A program made the position numbers and the translations under genes. DNA of 64,000 bases from Isoetes taiwanensis (lineage: Eukaryota; Streptophyta; Lycopodiopsida; Isoetales; Isoetaceae). The DNA is taken from assembly GCA_021234155.1 (NCBI GenBank), contig JAJEKV010000084.1:4457377-4521376 (forward strand), written 5' to 3'. Below are positions 1 through 12,641 of this stretch, piece by piece. The notes below the pieces were generated by a model. That model was not told the DNA's origin and did not search any database. It saw only the letters and a list, made by a program, of their open reading frames with translations. Each line of letters starts with the position of its first letter. The first letter of the stretch is position 1.

Positions 1-1290
1 AACAATTTCTGCCTTGAGCTTTGCATTACGCGCGATATTATGATCATCGGGCCATGGCCTCACCGTCCACAAGATCGCTACTATTTGCAGATATCAACAT
101 GAAGATCCGTAAACCCTTTTTGCCTGCCGCACGATCCGCGGAGATTGTTGGGCAGAAATGGTTACATTTCTACCATATCCGGATTTGGGTTGCTTCCTTC
201 TGTGTGACGGCGGATCGCCGGAGCTTGCCATAGAATGGAAGCCCACAGTGCTCGAAGGTGCCATAGCCGCCTTCGCGAACCCAGCAAAAAAAACTCATTA
301 GAAAGTGACGTGGCATCATCTCTTCCATTGATTTCATCAAATCTGGGCCGCCTAAATTAGGGCTGGGTCCAACACTTACACAATAACATTATAATATAGG
401 ATGTAAAAACATTTATTTGTGGCTCCATAGTAGCCTGATATCCTAAGCATTTCAGCACAATCTACCCAAGTATGAAGTAAAAGGCAAGCATGCCATTATA
501 CAATCCATCTCCAAGATTGATCCTGATATACCTGAAGAAGATACCCCGTTAAGATCCACCTCCGAAAATGCAAGTGCAGTGGACGAACAAAGAAAGTGGG
601 AGCTTCTTCCCTCGCGTTAACTCGGCCCATACACAATCTGTACCTTAGTACTACTGGAAGAATGCAAATCCCTTTCCAATTTCTCGTACTAAAGAGTATA
701 CATTCTCACCATCTTCTTTAGGATACAAATGCAAAGGCCTCTCTCAATGGAGTGGTCCACTTCCACTTCAGCTGCCCATGGACACTTGCAATGGGTTTCT
801 TCTTCCTTGCGCTCTACCAGCTAGAAGAAAAGCCAAAGCTTAAAGCTCCCCATCCCTGGCTGAGCTCATAACCCACCATTCAACCAGCAAGCAACTATAG
901 GAGCATGCGGTCCTCCCGTCCCATGTCCCACATAGAATCACATTCCAAGAGGCAGACTGCTTTCATGACAGACTTTCCTAATATCCACACCTTTCTCCAG
1001 CTGGGATGGAAGAGGGCCAACATGAGAGAACTAGACTCTATCCAAATTACATGTGCTCCACATCTAAAACAGTCAAGACTAGACCAACGCAAAACAATGC
1101 TGCCATATGCACCCAAACACCTCTACAACAAAAGAGCGTCGCTGAAGTTAAAGTCCACCATTCTTGAAGAGTCTCCTTTGCTCACCCACACAAAAATGAC
1201 TGCTCAAGGACTAGCACACTAAATATATCTCAAGACTATTTTGCCCCAGATAAAACTACCGCAAGAATATTACACTTAGATGCCGGCTGA
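1..1290. other. Spacer without a recognised gene
   Basis: Both strands hold only short open frames. The minus strand at about 260-90 has a Ser/Pro/Arg-rich frame that starts MAPSSTVGFHSMASSGD and stops after some 55 codons. It could be a broken gene start but matches nothing I recognise. No transposon termini are visible here. Confidence 0.4.
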
Positions 1291-1555
1291 ATAAATCTAA
1301 TGCACTATTCTCGTGAGCCCAATCTGCAGCAGAAAAGAATCATGGCATACCCAAGCTAAATCTGATGCAGCAATGAACATCGGATAATATGGCTGCACAT
1401 TCCAGTTCATGTTTGCCCCAACTGAAATGCAATGTAATGACACATGACCCTTGAAAAGAAGGTATCCTTCATGTTTAAAATGAGAAAAATGCAACCAACT
1501 AGTATTGCTTAATCTTTCCACGGTGAGAACGAAAACCAGAATATGTTGGTCCATT

Positions 1556-1690
1556 AGCTGCAGTGACTGCACCAAATCCTTTCTGCAACCGTCTAAAAAC
1601 CCCTCTGAGCTGCAGTGAGTGCAGCAAATCCTTGCCACAGTGAGTGCGGTCTAGAAAGCTACAATGAGTGCAGCATATCCATCCTACATC
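1556..1690. repeat. Imperfect tandem repeat, about 48 bp, three copies
   Basis: Three neighbouring units begin with agctgcagtgactgc, agctgcagtgagtgc and agctacaatgagtgc, each followed by a variant of aaatcc. Spacing is about 45-52 bp. The open frames crossing this stretch are probably by-products of the repeat. Confidence 0.6.
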
Positions 1691-1787
1691 TGAGAAAGAA
1701 ATCTGGCCCCAAGTCAAACATCAAGAAAGATAATAAAGCATACCATTGTGATTGAATCTTCTCCGAAGCAAGAACAGGGCTATCGAA

Positions 1788-2093
1788 CTACACCATGTCC
1801 ATGCAAGATGGCCTCCCATTCTGGTTAAATCGCGGAAAAGAAAGCATGGCGACTATTCTGACCTCAGGATCTTGTGCTAAAGGGTTCCTCAGAGCTAAGG
1901 CGAGCTCCAAATAAAACCACTTTACCGCAAAGCCTGAATCGTTGGCGCTTAGCACCCTGCTCCAATCTGCAAATAACAACAGAAATGCGAAGCCAGTGGT
2001 CAAGGATGATCCTTCGACCACTCTTCCAGCAGAAATAGAAGAGTAGCTGCTCTGCACGAGATGGGCGGCCGCCTGCCGCCGCCCTAGGCGCAA
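1788..2093 (-). pseudogene. Possible 5' part of a broken, unrecognised gene
   Basis: On the minus strand a GC-rich beginning (about 2093-1985) is followed by a pyrimidine-rich stretch ending in ttatttgcag. A coherent frame follows, reading DWSRVLSANDSGFAVKWFYL and then ELALALRNPLAQDPEVRIVA, and it ends next to a gtgtag at about 1790. The layout would fit a first exon, an intron end and a second exon. I do not recognise the protein and no continuation is visible to the left, so a captured or truncated gene start is the most I can offer. Confidence 0.25.
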
Positions 2094-3068
2094 CCTAACC
2101 CTAGCGACATTTTTCCCATCATCAATTGGGTTTTCTCAAGATTCAGAGGAGGTAGGTTGAGTAGAGTTCATGTTAGTTCATCTGGAAGTTAGCACTCCAG
2201 ATGGGTTAGTGATTCGTGTCTAGAGTAGAGCCACCCTAGATCCTTTGTTGAACATCTCGAACCCTAATCAAGGAACCCTAACTGTTAGTTAGCTATGTAT
2301 GATTAGGTTAAGATGTTCATATGATATTGATATTGATCATGATGTGATGTATGTGATATTGGTTGATCATGTTGCTCCTCTTGTATGGGGAAGGGGGGTA
2401 GAGACCTAGGGCCATATGTAGTATGCTCCTAGTGTAGATCCCTTAGTTCCTATTAAATGCGGCCCTGCATAAGAATCCACCGGCTATGGAGGCTATGATG
2501 TGACCTCAAAGACCACATAACGGGGCTAGAGGCAAGATGGAGGGTGGATCCCCGCCGAGTGGGGGCTTCGGGGATCCCATAGTGGGCTAGGCTTATGGTC
2601 TGGTCACTTCGGGGGGTCGAGCATGGGTCCCACACCTCCCCAGGCAATGGTGTCACCGCCTCAAGAGCTGCAAGTGTCGCCTGGCTCTTGTTTTGGGGGT
2701 TCGGGGCGGGTATGAATCGTGTCGTCACACGATCCTCTAGCCCGCGGAGCCTCTAGACCCCTGAAGGGGAGATGCAACCCTTCCTACCTCGTCTGGACCA
2801 GGGAGATGCAACCCGAGTAGTCCCGACGGGTGATGCCATGGGATTGGCGTGATCCCAAAGGTTAGAGTCATACCACAGCCTTGATCTAGCCCATCTCAAA
2901 GTATGCACGAGGGGCTGGATGGAGTGGTCAACCCTAGCCATTGTCCCATGCCAGCCCCTCGCCATTGTTATGACTCCTGGCCCGCTTCTATCTTGAGGCC
3001 TATCCAAATGCAAATGACTACCCTATGTGTTAGAGCCATGGGTAGGAGCTCTCGTGTTTTATGGTATA
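2094..3068. other. GC-rich stretch resembling a retrotransposon leader or LTR
   Basis: The stretch from about 2450 to 3060 is richer in G and C than its surroundings and has short repeats such as gggagatgcaaccc at about 2767 and 2810. The style recalls plant Ty3-type LTR or leader DNA. I find no partner LTR, primer-binding site or gag/pol frame. It stops abruptly at the Helitron terminus at 3069. Confidence 0.25.
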
Positions 3069-3095
3069 CTAGAAAATTGCCCACCGTTGGTGGGC
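3069..3095 (-). mobile_element. Helitron 3' terminus on the minus strand
   Basis: Read on the minus strand, a perfect hairpin (GCCCACC, loop AAC, GGTGGGC; 3095-3079) is followed after six bases by CTAG (3072-3069) and then T. A short GC hairpin just before CTRR and a T in the flank is the signature of a Helitron 3' end. The element would extend rightward from here. A composition shift from TG-rich to A-rich near 4850-4870 may mark its 5' end, but I could not find a clear TC start. Confidence 0.6.
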
Positions 3096-4870
3096 TTTGT
3101 GTGTGATTAAACGAAGGCAATTATGTAATTTGTGACTCTAAGGTGATTGTCTGCTTGGTTGCAAGCAGAAAGCTTTGCATTTTCCTTAGAGTTGGGTTGT
3201 AGGGTATAGGCAATTGAAGCACTTTAATTTGTATGTAGCAAGCAAACGCTTTGCATTTTCCTTAGAGTTGGGTTGTAGGGTTTTATTACAGGTTGGAATT
3301 GGATTTGTATGTGATTGAAGTAAGGCAGTTCAAGCATGAGAAGATTAGTGCTTGTTTGAGTGTCTTCCTATGTTGAAAGTGCAGAACATTGGAATTCAAA
3401 TTTAGTTACAATGCAATTAGAATTCAAATTTAAAAATTTGTACGTGTATTATATCAAGAGTAGTTGAAGTAGGGAATTTTGATTGTATTTTTTTAGTATA
3501 TGGTAAGATGTGATTTTGTATTTTGTTTATTAGATTCTTTGATTCGTTGGCATATTGTATGGGATGGACGTCTTGGATTGTAATTTTTTGTCGATCTTGA
3601 TTCATGTAGTTGTCATGTTGTACAGACAGTCGAAATATGTATGGAATCCATTTCGCTTTTGCTAAAATATGTTGGTATAATTTGCCTTCATTGTCCTGGA
3701 AGTAGATATTGAATTAGTTTGTTGTTGTGAAATAGGTTCGTTGTTTGTGAAGTACTTGTGTTCTTATTTCAATGCAATTCATTTGCATTGTACCCTAGAA
3801 TTTTTTCTGCTTCATCGTTGAAGGCGGTGGCCCAGGTTTCGCCAGTAGAGTCTATATATCTGTAGTCTATGTTTGCTTAGTACGAAAGCTTCTTTGTTAT
3901 ATTTTTCAGAAGTGATTAGTATTGATTAATATTTACCTTTTAGAAATTGATGTTTTGATGTGGCAGGTTTGACACCATGTTGTCGATGTCTCGGTCTGAA
4001 CTTTTTTCTTGCAAGAGTTGCATGCAGTGTAGCACATTTGTTGGTCTGGATTTATGTAACTTATGGACGCTATGAGAGTAAAGATTTTAGCCTTTCATTT
4101 TACAATTAAAAGGTGTTAGTGTTGGAAGTATGGAATTGGAATTTAGTTTGTGTTGTTAGTTTACTTTTTGTTGTCCAACGTTGGCTAATGTGATGTCTGA
4201 TATGAATGTGTGATTGTTTTACTGTGTTCTTGAAATGTCGTGTGCTTATTGTTTGCTCAAGCTTGCTGCCACTGGTGTGTATATTACATTTTTACCTTCT
4301 GTATCGTACCTGTTTGTTGTAGAATGTTTTGGATCAGTCATCATTTGGTCGGTAACAATTGTTAGTGAGTTTGTTGACTGACCAATTGCCAAGGTACATG
4401 GTATGTTAGGATTGATTTGTATGATGTTGTTTGTTGTGCTTGATAATGACAAACCTGCGATTGAGAGTGGTGGTTAGAGTTTAGTCTGCCCAAATGTGTT
4501 TTATATTCCATATGTGTATGTACCTTGAAAATTGTTAGCTCGTACGCGCATAACTAACACTACTGGTGCTTCATGTATTGTTTCTTCTAGTTGTGTTGTT
4601 TCCATTGACGCTAGTTGGTTCCAAAGTGTGATGTTGACATTCTGTTTGCTACATATTGAAAACGAAGTACTATTGTCAAGTGTATTATTTAGTTGTACTT
4701 TTGTAAGTTCACGTTTGGTCAGTTCTTTGTTGTCGATTTTTCTTTGAATGCTTTTTTTTGTTGATAGGTTGCATGCAATTCCAATGACGTCTGATGTGTA
4801 CTTATACTATGTTAATGTTTGGTATTTGATTGATTTAATTTTTGTCCGTCTCTATCCCCATTTGGTTGAC
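3096..4870 (-). mobile_element. Probable body of the minus-strand Helitron
   Basis: This is an AT-rich stretch with strong T and G bias on the plus strand and no protein-coding frame of note. It lies directly behind the 3069 terminus. The right boundary is inferred from a change in base skew only, and no Rep/helicase gene is present. Confidence 0.3.
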
Positions 4871-7294
4871 ACCTTGACACCTGAAGCTAAAAGTAACTCA
4901 AAATGCTTTAAATTTTCAAAATTATAGATTAATCAAGCATAAATCTTTCTAACAACAAATATCAATATGCATCAATAATGGATGTAATAGAATTTGACAG
5001 ACTTGGTCAATTAAACAACATTGCAGCTTTCCGAAATAGCTTTCAGCATTACAATGACGCGGCCATGAAAGGGTTGTCAAAAAGATAGACAATGTGCAGT
5101 TTGAGGCAACGTGGTCATCCATGTGGACTCATATAACTTGGTTCTCATGACATATTTAGATTTATGCTTTGTGTGAATATAAATGGCAAGTTTGGAAAGT
5201 CCATTCATTTTCAAACCCACACTTGAAACCAATTGTATAAGATGCAGGTATTAAAGAACTTTATGCACTTTTGATATTATGGAATGCATGAACATTTTTC
5301 CTATTTATGTCATCCTAAATGTTGGCAACTATGTTGGCCACTATAATGAATAGTTTTCCTATTTATGCCGTCCTAAATGTTGGCCACTTTGGGATAATTA
5401 TGCAGAAGCAAAGCAAAATATAGAACAATTATTTGCTTATTAAGAAGAACGAAACTTTGAATGTTAATACTGCCAAAACGCATATACCAAAATGCTGCTT
5501 CTAAGTCGGCATCCCTAACCAAATTCTATGGTTATCGCATATGCCCGCCTTATAACTCTATAAGCATATACATACTACACATGCACCACTAATTAAAAAT
5601 AACAGTTCAATGTCACATGCATTACTAAAGAAAAATAAATAGTTGAATGTTGTAGTGGATAAACCGTTAACATTCTTGAATCTTGTTCCAGCTTCGAAGC
5701 TTTAAAAGAGGTCAAGCTGGTGCTTTATGCATTGTTTCTTCAAGTTGTCATATCATAGTTGGATGATATGACATTTACTCGTAATCTTCCAATTGGGATT
5801 CGCAGAAACTAATGGATGTCAATATAAGTTCTTATTGAGGTATGATTTGAATAGTCATTCATTGGGTGGTTTAGAAGTGACAGTTTGCTGGAGGTTTATG
5901 CACCATTCCCATGTACACTTCGAGATGTTGATTGTAAAAGTCATTCAGTTGTAAGTTTGTGTACACATTTTGTTATGACAGAGTAATTGTTCTATTATTT
6001 TGTGATAAAACAAATAAATGAATTTGATAAGGAACTTCAAAATTCGCACAGCTTTGATTTGTTAATGCTAAGGGTTGATTTGTTAATGATGCATCCATCA
6101 AGATAGCCAATCATAGGAAATAAAAGTGAAAGCTATGAGCATATAATATTCAAAAAGAGGATTTTGCATTGTCAAGTGATATCTCAAATAGTAGACATAG
6201 AATAGTAGTCAAGTGAAGATAATTTGGGATTTGGCGACTCACCTGCATAGCTACGGAAATGATAATGTCAATGTACAATTTATCAATGAGATTGATGGAC
6301 ATTTTCTCTTGCAAATTGGATGGAGTGTATGCTCAGGGAGTTATCACATAGTCTTCCTAATATGACTGTGGAACAAATTTTACAATTCAAATAACTGGCA
6401 TCCACCTGCTAGATGACCATTGCAACAAATTTTAATGTGGAAGGAGTACTGTTACTGTGGAACAAATTTTACAGTTCAACTTCTCCTAGATGACCGGCAT
6501 CCACCTGCTATATACACTTTCCCACCAAGAACAGCACATGCAAATGAAAGAAATACTTGGTCTCAAATGTATTCAGGTCTGTGTATTAAGGAAACAACTG
6601 ACCTCTTATCGCTACATTTAAATGCCAGCACGATCTATGTTTGTATACATGTGTGAGTGGCAGCAACTTCTTACGTTGTGGCCCAAAATTTTCTAAGTCA
6701 CAGCAGTCAAGGCAAATAGGGCGCCAAATTCTACATGCTTGCCCTACTATGATAGTTCCTCTAGAGATAATTATTGCAGACCAATTACGCAAGCACATAT
6801 AAAGGCTGTCCCGTTGGGCTGGTAAAATATACAATATTTTGAGTAACTCAAAGGCACTATGAAAGAGGGTGAGGGATATCAGAAAGCTGAGCACATTATG
6901 GAGAAATCCCTAAGGTACATTGGGGAAGGCAAAAATCTTATAATGGTAAACATAGTCCGGTAGCAGCTATACCTGAGGTGAAAGAAGCCCTTGAATAAAG
7001 CTGAGATAAGCGCTTAAATAGAACAGTGCAGAATAGAGCTGACAGGGGAAAGCAAATGAAGATTAGAATAGCGATGAAACTAAAACCATGTCCTCCTCCA
7101 CTTCTCTATATAACCGTTTTCTCACCGCTGCATCTAACTATCAAGGGCATTAGACTGGCATTAAATATCACAAACGCCAGCACCTTTAAATGCCGGCACG
7201 ATCTATCTTTGGTATTTTGCATGGTACTTCTTTAGATAATTATTGCAGACCAATTATGCAGGACTCAATTAAAGAACTACAAAGAAAGTACAAA
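4871..7294. other. AT-rich spacer with small local duplications
   Basis: No gene is recognised. Local duplications include a 58-bp unit containing cctatttatg, seen twice in about 5296-5390, and the phrase ctgtggaacaaattttaca, seen at about 6366 and 6457. Two short blocks, aatgccagcacgatctat near 6621 and ataattattgcagaccaatta near 6768, recur at about 7188 and 7235. Confidence 0.5.
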
Positions 7295-7433
7295 TCTTAT
7301 ATTATAATGTTATAGCGTAAGTATGTCATGAATGAAACCCTAATTTGAATGGCCGAGATCATCTGGATGCATCCGAAGGCCTAGATTTATTGCACGACTT
7401 ACCAACACTGTGATTGGTCATGCTTCGATCTCT

Positions 7434-9300
7434 TAAGGGGAAAGGGTAAATGAAACGGGGGAAAAGGAAAAGGGAAGTGGAAAGAGAGAATGTGAAGGGC
7501 AAAAAGGCATGGGGAAAAGGGAAAAGGGTAAAAGGAAAAGGGAACTTCGATCTCTTAAGGGGAAAGGGTAAATGAAAAAGGGCAAAAGGAAAAGGGAAGT
7601 GGAAAGAGAGAATGTGAAGGGCAAAAAGGCATGGGGAAAAGGGTAAAAGGAAAAGGAAGGAAGGAAGGAAGGAAGGAAGGTACTTTTATCGTCCACGGAG
7701 ACCAATCGGTCTATGGGACCCAATACAAAAGGGTGGGGATAAGAGAAGAGAAAAATGCATGGAAAACGAAAAAGGGAAAGGGAACCTGGGAAAAGGGCAC
7801 GAGGGAAGGAGGAAGAGATAAAGTGGAAAAGGTAAATGGAAAGGGCATGAAAAAAAAGGAAAGAGGAAAAGGTTGAAAAAAGGAGAAAATGAAGGAGAAA
7901 AAAAAAAAGCATGAAAAAAGGAGAGGGGAAAAAGCATGGGAAAAGGAAGGAGCATGGGAAAAGGGGGAAAAAGAGCATTGAGGAAAGAGGAAAAAGGAAG
8001 GGACAAATGGCATAGGAAAAGGGGAAAAAAAAGAGAGGGAAAAAACACATCAAGAAAAGGGGAAGAGTGAAAGGTTGGAAAAATGAGGAAAAGGGAAGGG
8101 GCAAGGGGGAACAAGAAAATGATGGGGAGAGGGGAAAAGAAAAGGGGCAAAGAAAAATGGAAAGTGAGAAGAAAGAAAAAGGAAAGGGAAAAGGGGGAAA
8201 GGGAACCTAGGTAAAGGTCACAAGGAAAAAGAAAGAGGGAAACGAGAAAAGGGAAGGGGGGAAGGGCATGAGAGAAAAGGGAAGAGGAAAATGGTGAAGA
8301 AAGAGAAAAAAGAAAAAGGGAAAAGAAAAGGGGCAAGAGAGAAAGGGTGGGGAAAAGAGGAAAATGGGTATAGGAAATAAGAGAATAAAACAAATGTGCA
8401 AAAGGCATGGAAAAAGGGAAAAGGAGAAGGAAAGGAAGGGAAAAAGTGCACAGGAAAAGGATCGGCAAAGGAGGAAAACGGAAAGAAAAAAATCCATCAA
8501 GAAAAGGAAACGGGAAAAAGGGAAAGGGAAAGGGAAGCAGGGGAGTGATGGAGGGGAGGGAAAGGGAAAAAGGACATGAGGAAAGGAAAAGAGAAAAGAA
8601 AAAGGAAGGGTTGAAAGAAGGGAAAATTGCACGGGAAGAGGGAAAGGGTGGGAAAAGGAGGAAAATGAAGCACCGTAAAAATAGAAAGAAGAAAAAAGGT
8701 GGGAAAAAAAAGGGCATGGGAAAAGGGAAATAGAAAATGAAAAAAACTTAATGGAAAAACCTCGGAAAATGGAGAGAGGCACGGGAAAAAGGAAATGAGG
8801 AAAATAGAAAAGGGAAAAGAGAAAAAGGAAACATGGAAAAATTGGAAAGAGGGAAAGGATCCAGGAGATGGAAAAGGGAAGGTAAAAAGGCATGGAAAAC
8901 GGGAGGGAGAAAAGAAAAAAATTCAAGGAAAAAAACACAAAAAAGGAGGAAAATAGTGGGAAATGGAGGAAAAAAAGAAGGGAAAATAGGTATGGAAAAA
9001 GCTTAAAAAAGAGTAAAAAAGGTTGAGAAAAAGGAAGACATGGAAAAAGGGTGGGGAAAAGAGAAGGCATAAAAAAGAGAAAGGGAAGGGAAAAGGGCAA
9101 AGAAAAAAAGAGAAGAGGGTAAAGGTGGAGAAAGGAGCAAAAGGGAAGGGAAAAAGGTTATTTAGAAAAGGGGAAGGAAAGGGATGGGAAAACAAGGAAA
9201 CATGTGAGAAAGACGAGAAAAAAAAAAAGAAAAAAAAAAGTAGAGAAAAAAAGAAAAAATGAAATACGGGATAGAGCAAAAGGGAAAGGGAATGGGATAG
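7434..9300. repeat. Purine-only satellite-like tract 1
   Basis: About 1.87 kb in which the plus strand is almost entirely A and G. It is built of AAAGGGAAAAGG-like stretches punctuated by GGCATGGGAAAA-type markers roughly every 50-100 bp. A unit of about 121 bp beginning cgatctcttaaggggaaagg is tandemly duplicated (7426 and 7547). The long Phe/Leu/Pro/Ser frames on the minus strand and Lys/Gly/Glu frames on the plus strand are composition artefacts. Confidence 0.9.
7681..7735 (-). mobile_element. SINE 3'-end relic inside the purine tract
   Basis: The plus strand reads ttttatcgtccacggagacc, then a variant of tctatgggaccc. This is the reverse complement of the 3' part of the SINE at 16277-16443. 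It abuts a (ggaa)n stretch, consistent with a simple-repeat tail. The 5' tRNA-like half is missing. Confidence 0.55.
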
Positions 9301-10605
9301 GGCTTTTCTCAAACATCCCAAAGCATTTGTTCTCTAACTTATGCCCAAAGAAAGCCTATTTCATTACTACATGAACAATTACTTTAATGCTGAAAAAACA
9401 ATAAAAGATGCCGAATAAACCTTAAGAATGTATTTCTATTCATGAGAGCATCCCGAATGAAACCCACTGGACAGGAAATCCTAAGTTAAGAAAACAGAAT
9501 CTGGCATAGATCCGACCCCATCAACATGTAGAAAAGCCTAACTTAACAAAGTTACCTGGATGAATATGGCAAGGCCTGACGAATTTAAAGTGCTACGAAA
9601 GGCCACAATGTTCCTCCTTCCTTTTCCTTAAATCCGGCCAGGATGGAATCCATCCACGATGTTCCTTTCCTTTTCCTTAAATCCCGCCATAATGTTCCTC
9701 ATGTAAGTGCTTGTCCATCAAGAACCTCAAAATTCAATGAAACAACAAAGAATCTGACTGATATACTTACAATAAGGATCACACGCGATGATATAAACAG
9801 TGAAGAGGGAGCTTATGCTGATGAATAATTGGGCCAAATGGACCTTCTCCATGCTCTACCGATCTCTAATTCTCTGATACACCAAAAGGGATGCCATGCA
9901 ATCCCATGAATAGACTAACATTGCTTTATATCTTAATTCTTATTCAAATGATGCAGAATAAATTGTCATTTAGAAAGCAAGTGCAAGCTCTATTTCACCA
10001 ACAGGAGCATCCATTTAAAAGCTTAAGGAAAGACCTAAAAGTAATGCTAGGCACACAGTTCTCAAATTCCTAGTCTAAATATGTCAAATATGACAAATTG
10101 CATTTGCTGCTCTAGTTTTACAGCAGAGTAGTAATAGGGTCATAACTTTAAGAAGAAAGCTCTATTTCCTAAACATGAACATGCATTGGAAAGCTCAGAA
10201 AACAAACTATAAAAGATGCTAGGCATATGTTTTTCAAATTCATAGTACAAATGGGCGAAATAAATCAAAGTACATGAGCCAGTCCAAAAAGCTCAGTACA
10301 CAGGATATGCCGTCAAAACTATGTGGGTTCACTTCTCTGTGGGGTTCTAAATGGTAGCAAAAATGGCCGGACGGATGGATTATCTCTTGCTTTTGCGTGG
10401 CACCCAAGTAATTCTCAACTTGTACAAATAATTAAAACATTATCAGGATAAGACCTCAGCTCCTTCTCATTCTCTTAAAAAGTTCTCTGATCAATCTCAG
10501 ACAACAACCAACAAATGATTCTCAGTCTACACCTAAGGCACATCGCAAGCGCCGGTGTTCTATGCTCGAGGCCTAAATTGCTTACAACTTATAAATAAAT
10601 TGTGT

Positions 10606-11931
10606 TAAAGACAACCTAAAGGAACAAACCTTGCAAGACTGGTCTACACACCTATGAAAGATGCATTTCAGGTTCAGATATTTCCATAACGCCAATGAAT
10701 TCAAGGCTTGTTTCAATAACGTCACATGCCCAATCAATATAAGGCTGATTCTGAATCTGCAAGTTTAAGAAATAACAATCAACACATGTCCTATATGTTC
10801 AAAGCATGTAGAAATTGTTTTCAACACAACCAGATGGAATAACATCACGGCTGCTAACACAGAGCTTGCTTGCCACATTCATAGTTCATGAACCCGGCTT
10901 CACCAATAAAAAGCCTTTAGCCGTTAATGGTGCATGCACTGCATCTAACCAACATGCACATGAAGTCCTTCATTTTACATGTTGCAAACCTTAGATCTGC
11001 CCTGTGAATGAACCAACCAGCAAAGCTGCAATCCTGAACTTTATAGCACTCTGATCCAGCCTAAGCACAACATCAAATATCTCTAAAATGTTCGTCCAAC
11101 AATGTCAATGGCTATCTCTTTATCTTCTAATCTCTGAGCCTTTAAATGCAGGCACAAAAGAATCATATTAATGACAGATCTAAGGCCATTCTTGTTTATT
11201 ATGGAACAATTGCTTAGACAGATCTAAGGCCATTACTGTTTATTATGAAACAATTGTCTCAGTGGACGATAAAAAAACTATTCTATTCTATTCTGGTAGA
11301 ACATTGTTAAGCTACCAGAAAACGTGAATGGCACCAAGATGACATGGACTCAGTTTAGAACATATTGGACTCGATTCATCAATACATGTGTAGATTCATT
11401 TAGTTATTACCTGTATTACTCCCCTCATGTAATTTCCCATACACAAATACTGGACCTTCCAGACTTTGTGGCACCCTCTGCCTATTTACAAAAGAACTTA
11501 TTTATCCTTTCTGGACAGTTCTTCTATACACCAAGCAAAGCCATGCACACATCACATAATGCATTCTGCACGTACATTACCATCTATAGAATACTACTCT
11601 TTCCACATGTATTGTGTTGGAGACAGCCTAAAGGAACAAACCTTGCAAGACTGGTCTATACACCTATGAAAGATGCATTCCAGCTTCAGATATTTCCATA
11701 ACACCAACAAATCCAAGGCTCGCTTCGATTTCGTCACAGGCCCAATCAATTTAAGGCTGATTGTGAATCTGCAAGTTTAAAAATCATGACATTAGAAATA
11801 GCAATCAACACATGTCCTACATGTTCAAAGCATATACGAATTGTTCTCAACACAACCAGAAGGAATAAAATCAGGGCCGTTAATACAAAGCTTGCTTGCC
11901 ACATTCATAGTTCGTGAGCCAGGCTTCACCA
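10606..11931. repeat. Pair of about 300-bp direct repeats
   Basis: Copy 1 (10606-10908) and copy 2 (11617-11931) align along their length with scattered substitutions and one insertion (aaatcatgacattag in copy 2). The 700 bp between them holds a truncated SINE tail and AT-rich DNA. A third partial match (aacctgcaagtttagaaatc) is near 12037. Confidence 0.75.
11258..11300 (+). mobile_element. Truncated SINE 3' end with (TATTC)n tail
   Basis: The sequence ctcagtggacgataaa followed by ctattctattctattctgg matches the 3' end and tail of the SINE at 16277-16443, in plus orientation. Just upstream, a 50-bp stretch containing acagatctaaggccatt is duplicated. Confidence 0.5.
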
Positions 11932-12641
11932 AAAGTCGGGACCAATAGGGGCTCACCTCTTGCAACTCTTCCACAAAACCACTCGCTTGCTCCAAAACAA
12001 CTGCCTCAATTAATCCAAGCCTGCCTTCGATGTGAACCTGCAAGTTTAGAAATCATGGCATTAGAAACAACAATCAACACATATGCACGAATCTGCATCT
12101 CAACAAACCAATGAGCAGCAAAGCACAATAAACAAAACAAACTGTCTCAGCTAATAGTTCAGATTGTTTATATCTTCCATATCCAACAATTCTCTAAGGC
12201 CTCAGCATAGAGAAACTTGTTATGTTAGTTATACATGGAACCACAGAGAAACATCTTATGTCAGCGATATATGGAAGCTCTAGTAGACAAATCTCTCAAA
12301 AGCTTTGGATTGACTACATTGCTCATCTTCCCGCTCTTAAATGGCAATTAATGTCCACCAAACAAAAACCTAAGGCACTTTTCTTTGCGAAATTAAACAC
12401 AGCCATCATTTTGCAAAGCATCGTCCTCAGAAAGCTTGGATGATGCCGGGATTGTGGCTTTCCTGTAGGGGATACCATCACCAAAGGTTCGACAGCCATA
12501 GCCCGATGCTTTTTTGTTCGATGGCCACGAAACAAAAACCTAAGACACTTTTTTTTTTTACCGTTAGATGTGCTCATCAAATCCTAAGCGTCCGATTTAG
12601 GTCTCCATTGAAGACACACGCCAAAGCATTATAATAGAAGA

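Larger units (their letters stand above)
7295..9370 (+). mobile_element. Non-autonomous Helitron with purine-tract core, decayed 3' end
   Basis: It begins A|TCTTATATTATAATGTTATA, the same start as the intact Helitron at 16901. A shared CCTAATTT..ATGG segment follows, then a long purine tract. The 3' end aligns with the 18651 terminus (gttctctaacttatgccc, then cattacta). Here the terminal GC hairpin has been replaced by agaaagcct and CTAG reads CTAC. No Rep/helicase is present, so movement would have depended on proteins from elsewhere. The right boundary is inferred from the alignment. Confidence 0.65.
9371..12641. other. Spacer with several segmental duplications, no gene recognised
   Basis: Two direct repeats of roughly 300 bp occupy 10606-10908 and 11617-11931 (shared phrases aggaacaaaccttgcaagac and gcttgccacattcatagttc). 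A shorter pair lies at 9975-10090 and 10150-10262. The phrase ccaaacaaaaacctaaggca near 12357 recurs with changes near 12528. The open frames of 60-125 codons match no family I know. Confidence 0.6.

Noticed and set aside
2450-3068. LTR retrotransposon
   Set aside because: The composition recalls one, but no second LTR, primer-binding site or polyprotein frame could be found.
7433-9321. Open frames of 100-343 codons in the first purine tract
   Set aside because: They are made of Phe/Leu/Pro/Ser on one strand and Lys/Gly/Glu/Arg on the other, overlap in several frames and follow purely from an A/G-only sequence that lacks stops on the pyrimidine strand.
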